DNA from: UBA964 sp031382085
GTDB lineage: Bacteria; Pseudomonadota; Gammaproteobacteria; Steroidobacterales; Steroidobacteraceae
Length of the DNA: 64,000 nucleotides
Direction: 5' to 3'
NCBI GenBank assembly: GCA_031382085.1
Contig: JANMYM010000083.1
Location: 62,001-126,000 of the forward strand
Part shown: positions 34,031 through 42,775 of the stretch, in pieces
How the letters are laid out: every line of letters begins with the position of its first letter
Numbering within the stretch: the stretch's first letter is position 1
Made by a program: the position numbers and the translations under genes
The notes under the pieces: generated by a model
Databases searched by the model: none
What the model was told of the DNA's origin: nothing
What the model saw: the letters and a program-made list of their open reading frames with translations, nothing else

Positions 34031-34063
34031 AGTTTTCTCCCTCCCCAAATGGGGTGCGATAGC

Positions 34064-35998
34064 CTAGTCGAAACCGAGCTGCTGTAGCAATTGCTGGAAG
34101 GCAGGCAAGGATCTGAGCGGGTCGAGCAGCGGGTCAGTCTGTGCATATATCAATCCGGAGTCTCCGAGCTGGCGGGCGCGTTGCAGCAGCGCCATGGCCG
34201 CACCCGTCTCGCCCCACTGCGACTGCACCTGCGCCTGCTGGTACAGAGCACTGTCGCCCAGGTCGGCCAGCAGTTTCCGCCATGTTTTGTTAGCTTCTGC
34301 GGCCAGATTGAGTTTATGTTGTGCGATGGCAAGACCGGTGAGCCGCGACATGGCCTGGGGTTCGCGGGCAAATTCCTGTTGTGCCGCGGCGCTTCGGCCG
34401 GTTTGCAACAGCATGTTGCCCAGCGCTGAATGCACACGCGATACCCTGGGGTTCAGGGCCAGCGCGCGTTGCAGCGGCGCTGCCATGTCGTCGTAGCGCC
34501 GCGCCGCGTACAACACGCTGGCCATGGACCGGTGCACCAGTGGATTCAGCGGGTCGAGTTCGACCGCGCGCGCCATGGCGGGCGCAGCGTCGTTGGCCTT
34601 GCCGGTCAGCGCCTCATACAGCGCGTAACGACCTAACACGGTCGCGTCGCCAGCGCCGGACTGGTAGGACTTCTCGTAGGCCTCGCGCGCGCCGCGGATG
34701 TCGAGGCGGCCCTGGAACAATACGAACCCGAGCGTCGACTGCGCATCTGCAAACTCAGGGGCGAGCGTGGTCGCGGCGACGGCCGCCTGGCTGGCCGCAT
34801 CGTAGAGCGCAGCGGTCTGATCGGCGCGCGCGTATTGATTTGCGATCGACAACAAAGCCCGTGCCCGCGCGCTGTGCGCCGCGGCGAACCTGGGGTCGAG
34901 CGCGATGGCGGCATCGAACTGGGCGAGTGCCGCGCGATCGGACGCTTCATTCTCCGAGCGGTTGTAAAGTGCGCGGCCGCGCAGGTAGGCATCGAAGGCG
35001 GTGACGTTCGAGGTACCGCCGGAGTCTGGTGCTGCGGCGGCGCCCGGAGTCAGGGTAATGTCGAGCGCACTGGCCACCGCCGCGGCAATCTCGCTTTGTA
35101 CCGCGAAAATGTTAGACATCGGCCGGTCAAAGGATTGCGCCCAGCGGCTGAAGCCGCCCTGGCCTTCGACCAGCTCGGTCGCGATTCGAACCATGTCGCC
35201 CGAGCGCTGCACGCTGCCATTCAGGAGGTAGGCCACGCCCAGGTCGGCTGCCATGCGCTTGGCATCCTTCTGGCCTCCACGAACCGCCTCGGAGGAAACC
35301 TGCGCTATCACTGCCAGGCGACGGTTGCGCGCCAGCGTGGCGCGAATTTCACCGGTCAGGCCGTCGGAAAAATAACTCTGGTTTCTGTCACTGCTCAGGT
35401 TTGCGAACGGCAGCACGGCGATGCTGTTAGGAACGGCGCCAGTAGCCCGCGCCGCCGCGCGCCGCCACCGGTACCATCCTGCGCCCGCCAGTGTCGCGGC
35501 GCCAACACCGCCGGCGCCTAACAACCAGCGGCGCCGTGAAAGCGTCGCGGGCGGTGCGAGCGCCAGGCGGGGTGGTTCGCTGCCGGCGTTGCCATGCGCC
35601 GCATGTATCGCGTAGTCGATAGCGTCGATCTCGGGTGCATCCACCTTGCCGCGCCAGCGGGTGAGATCGATGACCTGGTACTGGCGGAAACCTAACGGCG
35701 GCATGGTGCCGTCGATCGTGGCCGGCACCAGACAGCCACGGTCACGGCCGCGGGTCGCTTCGTCCCGCACCCAGTGCGATTCAACCGAAATTTTCGACCA
35801 CAGCACGAGCACCGCGGCAGCGCTTTCCAGCGCCTGTTCCGTGGTGTTGGCGAACGCCATGCCGCCAACCAGCAGGCCATCCCACCAGACCTTGCAGCCC
35901 CGTGCCTCAAGGGCCCGGACCAGGGCTTGCGCCTGCGCGCGGTCCTCGCGCGAGTAGCTCAGGAATACATTGACGGGTATCGGATCGGGGGCTGACAC
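34064..35998 (-). CDS. TIR domain - membrane helix - TolB-like domain - TPR protein
   Basis: 644 residues. Residues about 8-140 form a TIR domain (VNVFLSYSREDRAQAQALV, CKVWWDGLLVGG, AVLVLWSKISVESHWVRDE). A single helix (LLGAGGVGAATLAGAGWY) follows, then a TolB-like/FlgO-like domain (SIAVLPFANLSSDRNQSYF, VAYLLNGSVQRSGD) and about six TPR-like repeats. By eye, the position of the NADase Glu of SARM1-type TIRs is Ala (GGMAFANTTEQ), so enzymatic activity is uncertain. This architecture occurs in many proteobacteria as a likely signalling scaffold. Divergent from the SLOG-membrane gene at 36104, 105 bp apart. Confidence 0.86.
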   Translation of the reverse strand: MSAPDPIPVNVFLSYSREDRAQAQALVRALEARGCKVWWDGLLVGGMAFANTTEQALESAAAVLVLWSKISVESHWVRDEATRGRDRGCLVPATIDGTMPPLGFRQYQVIDLTRWRGKVDAPEIDAIDYAIHAAHGNAGSEPPRLALAPPATLSRRRWLLGAGGVGAATLAGAGWYRWRRAAARATGAVPNSIAVLPFANLSSDRNQSYFSDGLTGEIRATLARNRRLAVIAQVSSEAVRGGQKDAKRMAADLGVAYLLNGSVQRSGDMVRIATELVEGQGGFSRWAQSFDRPMSNIFAVQSEIAAAVASALDITLTPGAAAAPDSGGTSNVTAFDAYLRGRALYNRSENEASDRAALAQFDAAIALDPRFAAAHSARARALLSIANQYARADQTAALYDAASQAAVAATTLAPEFADAQSTLGFVLFQGRLDIRGAREAYEKSYQSGAGDATVLGRYALYEALTGKANDAAPAMARAVELDPLNPLVHRSMASVLYAARRYDDMAAPLQRALALNPRVSRVHSALGNMLLQTGRSAAAQQEFAREPQAMSRLTGLAIAQHKLNLAAEANKTWRKLLADLGDSALYQQAQVQSQWGETGAAMALLQRARQLGDSGLIYAQTDPLLDPLRSLPAFQQLLQQLGFD

Positions 35999-36103
35999 AG
36001 TTTTTCTTTCTGGCGTTAGCCCTGGGGCGCAGCCAACGGATTTCAGCTTAAACCGCGCCCGAGGTCACGGCAACCCGCGCGACTTGATATTGTGTGCGGG
36101 TTT

Positions 36104-38134
36104 ATGACGCCAACGGCCCGCACAAAACACGCCTTTGCCGCGCCGGCGGTGCGGCTATGCGTCGGTTTTACGGGCCATCGCGATCTCAATCCCACGTTCG
36201 CCGCCAACCAGGCGCAGGCCGGGCGCGCGCTGGCGCAGCTGTTCGACTGCCTGGACGAGGCCTGCCGCGCGCAGACCGCGATGCTGTCCTCGGGCTGGAT
36301 TGCACGCACGCGCCTGTGCACGCTGTTGGCGCCGGGCGGTGATCAGCTGGCGCTGCAACTCGCGCAGGCGCGGCAATGGGAAGTGACCGCGCCATTGCCT
36401 TTCGGCATGCTACTGAACATTGCGGTAAATGCGCGGCCAGCGAACGTCGCCGACGCGGCCGCCTTGCTCCAGGGCCACGATGCGATCCTCGATCCGTCCG
36501 TGTTAGCTCGCGCGCAGGCACTGCGCGCCGCCTGCGCGGGCGCGCAGCTTTTTGCGCTGGCCGAGCAGGATGCGCGCATCGCATCGCTGCTGCTGGCGAG
36601 CCTGACCGATGGCGCCAGTGCGGACGCGCGGCGCGCCTGCGATATTGCCGTCAGTGAGCGGGCTGCGGTCGCAGCGCGCGTCATGGTCGAGCAGTGCGAT
36701 TTCCTGCTCGCCGTCTGGGACGGCATGTCAGGCGCGGCGGTCGGCGGCACGGCGCATACGATCAGCGCGGCGCTGGATGTCGGCACGCCGGTGGTCTGGG
36801 TCGATGCGCGCGCACCCGATCGCTGGCGCATCCTGCGTGCGCCGGAAACTCTGGCAATCCTTGACTCGGACCCGCAGGCCGGCCTGGCCAGCCCCGCCGA
36901 CCTGCACGAGCTGGTGGCGCAGGCGCTGGTGCCGGTCATGCCCGGCACTGTGCGGCGCCAGGCGCGAGTGGCGCGTTCCGGCGTCGATGCATTGCAGAGC
37001 GAGCACTGGCACACCCGCAGCAATCCGTTGCTGCATGCGTATCGGCGCATCGAAGTCCTGTTTGGCAGCGACAGCTGGGCCGGGCGCTGGCGCAGTTTGC
37101 GCCAGCAATACGACGTGCCGGAGCAGTTTGCGGCGCACAGTGGCGCCAGGCTCGCAACCGCCGCCTGCGCATTGCCGGACGGCGATAACGGGTTCGCAAC
37201 CCATTTGATCGCGGCAGTGTTGCCACGATTTGCCTGGGCCAATGGCATGGCAACCTATCTGTCGGATGCGTATCGTGGCGGCATGGTCGCGAATTTTCTG
37301 CTTGCCGCAGTGGCGATCATTGGCGGCCTGTTATGGCTGCCGTTCGGCGCCGAACAGCACAAGTGGTGGTTCGCACTGCTCGAATTCCTGTTGTTGTCAG
37401 GAATTCTCACGTTGACCGCCATCGCCAGCCGGCGCCGCTGGCATGGCCGCTGGTTTGAATCGCGACGCGTGGCGGAGTATTTGCGGCATGCGCCGATACT
37501 GCTGTTGTTAGGTAGCGCGCGCCCGGCGGGTCGCTGGCCGCGCGGCCCCGATACCTCGTGGCCGGAGTGGTACGCGCGCCAGACAATGCGCGAGCTGGGC
37601 CTGCCGCGGATTGCGGTTTCAGCCAACTACCTGCGCAGCGCGTTGCGCGACCTGCTGCGCGACCACGTGGTATCGCAGCGCGACTATCATCGCGACAAGG
37701 CGCAGCGGCTGGCCAACGCGCACCACAACCTCGATGGCTTCGGTGTGCTGCTGTTCAAGTTCGCGATCGTGGCCGTCGCCGCCTACCTGCTACTGACCGC
37801 CGGCAGCAGCCTGGGATGGTGGCCGGCGGGCTGGGCGAGCGCCGCCTCCAAGCCGATCACTTTTCTCGGCGTGCTGTTTCCGACCCTGGGCGGCGCCTTC
37901 GCGGGCATCCGCTATTTCGGCGATTTCGAGCGCTTTGCGGCCATTTCCAGTGTCACCGCGGCGAAGCTCGACGCCATCAACGACCGCATCGGTCTGTTGT
38001 TAGCCGCGCCGGATTCGGAAATACGTTATCAGCGCGTGTCCGACCTGGCGCACGCCGTCGACGACGTGGTCATGACGGAAATAGAGAACTGGCAGGCCGT
38101 GTTCGCCGGCAAGCACATCACCGTGCCGGTGTGA
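36104..38134 (+). CDS. SLOG-like nucleotide-sensing domain fused to membrane (SLATT-like) domains
   Basis: 676 residues from ATG 36104 (GTG 36092 possible). The N-terminal 200 residues resemble the SLOG Rossmann-like fold: VRLCVGFTGHRDL, then LLAPGGDQLALQLA and VEQCDFLLAVWDG. The C-terminal half has four hydrophobic segments in two pairs (37.28-37.44 kb and 37.74-37.93 kb) separated by ESRRVAEYLRHA and HHNLDGFGVLLFK, like the two-helix effector modules that associate with SLOG and SMODS proteins in nucleotide-signalling conflict systems. The divergent TIR gene makes a sensor-effector pairing conceivable. Inner membrane. Confidence 0.75.
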   Translation: MTPTARTKHAFAAPAVRLCVGFTGHRDLNPTFAANQAQAGRALAQLFDCLDEACRAQTAMLSSGWIARTRLCTLLAPGGDQLALQLAQARQWEVTAPLPFGMLLNIAVNARPANVADAAALLQGHDAILDPSVLARAQALRAACAGAQLFALAEQDARIASLLLASLTDGASADARRACDIAVSERAAVAARVMVEQCDFLLAVWDGMSGAAVGGTAHTISAALDVGTPVVWVDARAPDRWRILRAPETLAILDSDPQAGLASPADLHELVAQALVPVMPGTVRRQARVARSGVDALQSEHWHTRSNPLLHAYRRIEVLFGSDSWAGRWRSLRQQYDVPEQFAAHSGARLATAACALPDGDNGFATHLIAAVLPRFAWANGMATYLSDAYRGGMVANFLLAAVAIIGGLLWLPFGAEQHKWWFALLEFLLLSGILTLTAIASRRRWHGRWFESRRVAEYLRHAPILLLLGSARPAGRWPRGPDTSWPEWYARQTMRELGLPRIAVSANYLRSALRDLLRDHVVSQRDYHRDKAQRLANAHHNLDGFGVLLFKFAIVAVAAYLLLTAGSSLGWWPAGWASAASKPITFLGVLFPTLGGAFAGIRYFGDFERFAAISSVTAAKLDAINDRIGLLLAAPDSEIRYQRVSDLAHAVDDVVMTEIENWQAVFAGKHITVPV

Positions 38135-38142
38135 GGTGCGGG

Positions 38143-39114
38143 TCAGTTGACCAGCACCACCTTGCCGAAATGCGTGCGCTCATCCACCATGCGATGGGCG
38201 CGCGGCAGCTCGCTCATCGGCAGCACCGTGTCAACCACCGCACGCAGTGTCCTGTTAGCAAACAGCGGCAGCGCCAGTGTGCGGAAACTGACCATGGTCT
38301 CGGGCAGGAAGCGCGCGCTGGTGGAAATGCTCATCGCCGACAGGCGCAGATTGCGCGTGCCGATGTTGAGGTTGAAGCAGACCTGGCGGCCGCCGGTGCT
38401 GCCGTACATGACGATGTGACCTTCATTGGCCATCGAATCGAACAGCGAAGCCGCGGTTTCCTCACCGATGGTCATCAGTCCGACATCGATCCCATGGCCG
38501 CCGGTATCCCGGCGTACGCAATCCGCCAGGTTCGAGGTCTTGTAGTTGTAAGCGGCGTCGGCGCCCGCGTCTAACGCGCGCTGACACTTGTCGTCGCGGC
38601 TCGCGGTGCCCGCGACCCAGCAACCGCGCCAGCGCGCGATCTGCAGCGCCGCACTGCCGACGCTGCTCGCGACCGCCTCGATCAGCACGCGCTTGCCCTT
38701 GACGGCGTCGGTCGCAGCCACCGTAGCCAGTGCATGCCAGGCGGTCAGCCAGCCAACCGGAATGGCGGCGCCTTCTGCAAAGCTGAGTTCGCCCGGCAGC
38801 GGCAAGAGATGCTCGCTATCACAAAGGACTTCGGTGGCGTGCGCGCCCCGCGCGCGGCCAAACACGCGCTGGCCGATCTGAAACCCGGTTACACCCGGAC
38901 CTAACGCGCGCACCGTGCCGGCACATTCCATGCCCATCATGAACGGCAGGCCCTGGCCGCCATAGGTGCCGGCTCGCATGCGGGTTTCGGCGAAATTGAT
39001 GCCGGATGCGTGCACCGCGACCAGCACCTGGCCGGGGCCCGGTTGCAGCGACGGCCGCTCGCTCCAGCGCAGCGCCTCGATGCCGCCGAATGCCTCGACC
39101 CACCAGCCGCGCAT
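38143..39114 (-). CDS. Quinone oxidoreductase-like MDR protein
   Basis: 323 residues from ATG 39114; a longer frame to 39249 overlaps the GST gene. MDR features are RPSLQPGPGQVLVAVHASGI, GMECAGTVRALGPGVTGFQ, and the cofactor loop IEAVASSVGSAALQIAR. No zinc-ligand set is visible, consistent with NADPH:quinone or enoyl reductase activity. It follows the GST gene by 7 bp, so the pair may detoxify electrophiles. Its 3' end faces the SLOG gene's end (8 bp). Confidence 0.86.
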   Translation of the reverse strand: MRGWWVEAFGGIEALRWSERPSLQPGPGQVLVAVHASGINFAETRMRAGTYGGQGLPFMMGMECAGTVRALGPGVTGFQIGQRVFGRARGAHATEVLCDSEHLLPLPGELSFAEGAAIPVGWLTAWHALATVAATDAVKGKRVLIEAVASSVGSAALQIARWRGCWVAGTASRDDKCQRALDAGADAAYNYKTSNLADCVRRDTGGHGIDVGLMTIGEETAASLFDSMANEGHIVMYGSTGGRQVCFNLNIGTRNLRLSAMSISTSARFLPETMVSFRTLALPLFANRTLRAVVDTVLPMSELPRAHRMVDERTHFGKVVLVN

Positions 39115-39121
39115 GGGCCTG

Positions 39122-39778
39122 TTAGCCGCGGCGCGCGGAGATAAATGCTGTAAAGGCGTCCGTGTATTCCTTGCAGAAAGGGCCCCACTGGGCGTCCGCC
39201 TGCATCGCGCCGAACCAGCGCGCCAGCTTGTGCGCGTCTTGCAGTGCATCGGGTTCGCCGAACGACGGCAGCAGGAACCTGTTAAACATCAGCAGCGACG
39301 GCAGCAACGTGCAGTCGGCAATGCTGATCTCCTTGCCACAGAGGTAGTGGCCGGAGGCATAGGTGTAGTGCTCGAGATAATGGATTGCGTTGCGCGTGCC
39401 GGCGAGTGACGCATCGACCTCGGCCTGGTTGCGTTGCGCAGGATTCATGTTGCGGAAAAAGCCGCCGGTCTGCGCCATCAGATACAGATCGGTGATGCGG
39501 GCGATCAGCCGGGCGTTAGCACGGTTGTGGGGTTCCTTCGGCAGCAGCGACTTGCCGCTACCGGCGTCTTCCAGGTATTCGAGAATGACACCGGATTCGG
39601 AGACCGCGAAACCGTTGTCGTCCAGGACCGGCATCTTGCCCATGGGATTCATTTTCAGGAACGCGGGTGTCTTGATGCCGCCCTCGGGGAAAACGACCGG
39701 CACGTCGATGCCCTTGGCGCGGACCGCCATGACGACGCGCGCGACATAGGGAGAAGCGAAACCGCCGTAAATTTTCAT
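39122..39778 (-). CDS. Glutathione S-transferase
   Basis: 218 residues. The thioredoxin-like N-domain begins YGGFASPYVARVVMAVRAKG, with Ser at the usual activating position (ASPY), then the cis-Pro and glutathione-binding pair KMPVLDDNG and SESGVILEYLED. The helical C-domain carries SIADCTLLPSLLM, the N-capping box of the family. Cytoplasmic; conjugates glutathione to electrophiles or acts as an isomerase. Start ATG 39778; divergent from the alpha/beta hydrolase with 54 bp between starts. Co-transcribed with the quinone reductase. Confidence 0.92.
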   Translation of the reverse strand: MKIYGGFASPYVARVVMAVRAKGIDVPVVFPEGGIKTPAFLKMNPMGKMPVLDDNGFAVSESGVILEYLEDAGSGKSLLPKEPHNRANARLIARITDLYLMAQTGGFFRNMNPAQRNQAEVDASLAGTRNAIHYLEHYTYASGHYLCGKEISIADCTLLPSLLMFNRFLLPSFGEPDALQDAHKLARWFGAMQADAQWGPFCKEYTDAFTAFISARRG

Positions 39779-39798
39779 CGTGAAACCCTCGAGATGTA

Positions 39799-39827
39799 TT
39801 GCGGATGGGCCCGTGAGAAACTATTTT
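39799..39827 (+). promoter_or_regulatory. Candidate sigma70-like promoter, possibly leaderless
   Basis: TTGCGG (39799-39804) and TATTTT (39822-39827) are separated by 17 bp, five bases before the ATG at 39833. No Shine-Dalgarno is visible, so transcription may begin at or next to the start codon. Pattern match by eye. Confidence 0.35.
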
Positions 39828-39832
39828 GGCAT

Positions 39833-40663
39833 ATGCCCAACACAACTGCTTCGCCCTCTGGTCCGCGCCTGCGGCGCGCTTACTTCGAATGCCGCTATGG
39901 GCAATTGCATGTGCGCAACGCGATGCCGACCGGCGGCGGGTTTGACGAAAGCACCACACTGCTGTGCTTTCACCAGAGCCCGATGTCGGGCGGGGTATTC
40001 GACAAGTTGCTGGAAATCATGGGCCGCGACCGCCCTGTGTATGCGCCCGATACGCCGGGATTTGGCGCCTCGGATCCGCCAACGACCGCGCCCAGCATTG
40101 CCGACTACGCCGGCGCAATGCTGGATTTCATCGAGCAGATGCGGTTTCGCAGGATTGACCTGCTCGGTTACCACACCGGCAGCCTGATCGCGGCGGAAGT
40201 CGCACTCGCGCGCCCGGAGATCGTGGGCAAGCTGGTGCTGGTGGCGGTGCCAGTGCTCGAAGAGGCGGAACGCGCGGCGTTCCGGAAATCGCCGTGGCCG
40301 ATTCCGGCGCTCGAAGACGGCAGCCATCTGCTGAAAGAGTGGCAGCATTCGCAGCAATGGCGCGGGCCGGGTGTCACGCTCGAGATGTTAGCGGCAAGCT
40401 TTGCGGAGAAGCTGCACAACGGCTCGCACGCCTGGTGGGGTGCGAACGCGGTCATGGACTACCCGGCGCGCGAACGGCTGAGTCAGATCAAGCAAGCCAC
40501 GCTGGTGCTGCGCCCCAAGGACGATCTGTGGGAAGCCACCCTGCGCGCGCGCTCAATCCTGGGCAACGCCCGGTACAAGGATCTGCCCGACTACGGCCAC
40601 GGGCTGTTCAACGTGGCAGCCGATGTCGTGGCGCGGGATCTCAGCGAGTTTCTCGCTGGCTGA
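39833..40663 (+). CDS. Alpha/beta-fold hydrolase with His in the nucleophile elbow
   Basis: 276 residues from ATG 39833; the longer frame from 39434 is antisense to the GST gene. Fold features are LLCFHQSPMSGGVFD (oxyanion loop region), PDTPGFGASD, and the elbow LLGYHTGSLIAAEVA. The canonical GxSxG serine is replaced by His114 (GYHTG). The acid may be Asp in LRPKDDLWE and the histidine is in DYGHGLFN. Members with GxHTG elbows exist but their chemistry is poorly known, so serine hydrolase activity should not be assumed. Ends 23 bp inside the convergent MFS gene. Confidence 0.82.
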   Translation: MPNTTASPSGPRLRRAYFECRYGQLHVRNAMPTGGGFDESTTLLCFHQSPMSGGVFDKLLEIMGRDRPVYAPDTPGFGASDPPTTAPSIADYAGAMLDFIEQMRFRRIDLLGYHTGSLIAAEVALARPEIVGKLVLVAVPVLEEAERAAFRKSPWPIPALEDGSHLLKEWQHSQQWRGPGVTLEMLAASFAEKLHNGSHAWWGANAVMDYPARERLSQIKQATLVLRPKDDLWEATLRARSILGNARYKDLPDYGHGLFNVAADVVARDLSEFLAG

Positions 40664-41804
40664 ACGCCACCAGGCACAGCGCCACCAGGGCTAACAAAGG
40701 CAAGGTCAGCAGATTGACCTGGATCCAGCCCACGCCCTGGATGGCAGCGCCCGCGGCCAGCGAGGCCAGGCCCTGGCTGCCGAACACCGCCAGGTCGTTG
40801 AATCCCTGGGCGCGGAAGCGCTCCTGCGGCTGGTAGGTCGAGGTGAGCTGCGTGGTCGCGGCCACGAACATCAGGTTCCAGCCGATGCCTAACAAAACCA
40901 GCGCCCAGAAATAGTGCAGGAAATGCTGGCCGACGAACGCCGAAATCACCACGCAGGCGATCATCGTGACAATGCCGGCCAGCATCATCGCGCGCAAACC
41001 TAACATCCGCACCAGCAGGGGCGTGAACAACGAAGGCAGATACATGCCGACCAGGTGCGCGGTAATCACCGTGCTGGTCTCGCCACCGGAAAAGCCGTCG
41101 AACTCATGCATGCTGATAGGGGTGGCTGTCATGATGAAGCTCATGACGGCGTTGGCCGCCACGGCGGTCAGCACGGCGAGCATGAATACCGGCTGCCTGG
41201 CAATCTGCGCTAACGGCCGGCCACCGCGATTGCTGGCGGCTGTGAGCACTGGTGCCGGTTCCAGGCGCATCAGAACAATTGCGGCGCTGGCACACAACAC
41301 AGCTAACGCCACATAGCTCGCCGTGTACTCGCGCCAGCCGCCGACGTCGCGCACCAGTTGTCCGGTGAACGGTCCGATGATTGCGGCCACCAGCGTGCCC
41401 AGCAATACGGTTGCGACGCCGACGCCGGCCCGCTCCGCGGGCAGATACTCAGTCGCGGCAAAACGATACTGCTGGACGAAGGCCATGTTAGTGCCGATCA
41501 GCACGCCGCCCAGGCATAGCAATGCGAACTTTGCCTGCGCGACGCCCAGTGCGAAGACCAGGGCCGCAACCGCAGCCGCCAGCGCGCTGCCGATAAAGGC
41601 GCTGCGGCGGCCGACGCGCTGCATGATCAGGGCCGCCGGCAGGGACATGGCCGCCATGCTGAGAATCGAGAGACTCAAGGGCAGCGTGGCCAGCTCAGGG
41701 AAAGGAGCAATGCGCGCACCGGCAATGCCTCCAAAGGTGACCAGCACGATGCTGCTGCAACCCGCCAAAGCCTGGGCCGCCATCAATATGTACACATTAC
41801 GCAT
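40641..41804 (-). CDS. MFS transporter
   Basis: 387 residues from ATG 41804, with 12 predicted membrane segments. The loop ALIMQRVGRRSAFIGSALAA between helices 2 and 3 fits the major facilitator A-motif region, and RFAATEYLPAERAGVGVATV the next conserved loop. Similar proteins are annotated as general efflux or uptake carriers (YbfB/arabinose-efflux-like). It converges on the alpha/beta hydrolase with a 23-bp overlap of coding ends and is divergent from the FHA gene (68 bp). Substrate unknown. Confidence 0.87.
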   Translation of the reverse strand: MRNVYILMAAQALAGCSSIVLVTFGGIAGARIAPFPELATLPLSLSILSMAAMSLPAALIMQRVGRRSAFIGSALAAAVAALVFALGVAQAKFALLCLGGVLIGTNMAFVQQYRFAATEYLPAERAGVGVATVLLGTLVAAIIGPFTGQLVRDVGGWREYTASYVALAVLCASAAIVLMRLEPAPVLTAASNRGGRPLAQIARQPVFMLAVLTAVAANAVMSFIMTATPISMHEFDGFSGGETSTVITAHLVGMYLPSLFTPLLVRMLGLRAMMLAGIVTMIACVVISAFVGQHFLHYFWALVLLGIGWNLMFVAATTQLTSTYQPQERFRAQGFNDLAVFGSQGLASLAAGAAIQGVGWIQVNLLTLPLLALVALCLVAFSQRETR

Positions 41805-41872
41805 GGTTATTGAGGTCGCAGAGTCTACTGACCCCACTGGCGAAGCAGGCGAATTTCGGTTATCACTGCGGG

Positions 41873-42763
41873 ATGGGGCCATCCGGTGATAACAACGACG
41901 CCACTCAACAATTGTCGCCTGAGGACGACAAAGCGGGCGCATTGCCAATTCTGCGCCCCGCCGCAGGGCGCCGCGACCCGGGCAGCCCGGCGGAAGATCT
42001 AACAGCACGGGCGCTGGAACTCGCAGCACGCGAACAGGAACTGGCGGCGCTGGAGACTGAATGCCGCGAGCGCGTCAGGCAGGCCGACGTCGCGGTCAGG
42101 GAACTGCAGCGCCAGGTTGGCGAGCTGTCGGCGCGCCTCGACGTGCGAAGTTTGCCGGTGTCGCCGCCGCCGGCCCCGGATAATCTTCTGGCTTTTGCAC
42201 CGCGCCGCGCGCCGGAAATGCCGGTCGACGAACTGGTGAGCAGCCTGCGCCGGGCAGCTGATGTGGACCAGGAATCTGAGCCGACCGAGCATGGGCCTCT
42301 GGAGCGCATCGCCGAACTCGAGCACGACCTGCAGGCCGCTGAGGACCAGATCCATACGCTCGAAGCGGAGTTACGCTCTGCCCGCGGCCAGAACGTAAAC
42401 GCGGAATCGGACGCCGACGAATTGGACCCTACTGCGACAGCGCACATCAGCGAAGAGCTGCTCGCCGAAGGACCCGCCCGGTTCCTGGCGCTGATCGATG
42501 GCGATACTGAAATACTGCATCGCCTGACGCGCCGGGTCACCATTGGCCGTGCCGCCGACAACGATATCCAAGTGGAGGCGCGCTTCGTCAGCCGCTATCA
42601 CGCGGCGGTCATGGCGGGGCCGAACCAGACTGTCATTGAAGACCTGGGCAGCACCAATGGCCTGTTGGTAAACGGCCGGCGCGTCTCGCGTCATCTGCTG
42701 CGCGATGGCGATGTGGTGCGTGTCGGCAAGTCCCGGTTTCGCTTCATGACCCGGCCGCGCTAA
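41873..42763 (+). CDS. Coiled-coil FHA domain protein
   Basis: 296 residues from ATG 41873 (a TTG at 41810 opens the frame). The N-terminal half is a probable coiled coil (residues about 40-85, rich in Ala, Arg, Glu, Gln, Leu, and again about 140-170, IAELEHDLQAAEDQIHTLEA). The C-terminal 90 residues are a forkhead-associated domain with the classical GRAADND, SRYHA and DLGSTNGLLVNG motifs, which bind phosphothreonine. No kinase is adjacent. Followed after 12 bp by a small hypothetical gene. Likely a signalling adaptor. Confidence 0.9.
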   Translation: MGPSGDNNDATQQLSPEDDKAGALPILRPAAGRRDPGSPAEDLTARALELAAREQELAALETECRERVRQADVAVRELQRQVGELSARLDVRSLPVSPPPAPDNLLAFAPRRAPEMPVDELVSSLRRAADVDQESEPTEHGPLERIAELEHDLQAAEDQIHTLEAELRSARGQNVNAESDADELDPTATAHISEELLAEGPARFLALIDGDTEILHRLTRRVTIGRAADNDIQVEARFVSRYHAAVMAGPNQTVIEDLGSTNGLLVNGRRVSRHLLRDGDVVRVGKSRFRFMTRPR

Positions 42764-42775
42764 GCTCCGCGGCGT

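Noticed and set aside
34064..38134. Calling the TIR and SLOG genes a Thoeris system
   Set aside because: There is no SIR2 or Macro effector, the TIR lacks an obvious NADase Glu, and the TIR-TolB-TPR architecture is common outside defence; kept only as a hypothesis.
39434..40663. A longer version of the alpha/beta hydrolase starting at 39434
   Set aside because: The extra 133 residues are antisense to the GST gene and have no hydrolase features; a promoter-like element lies just before ATG 39833.
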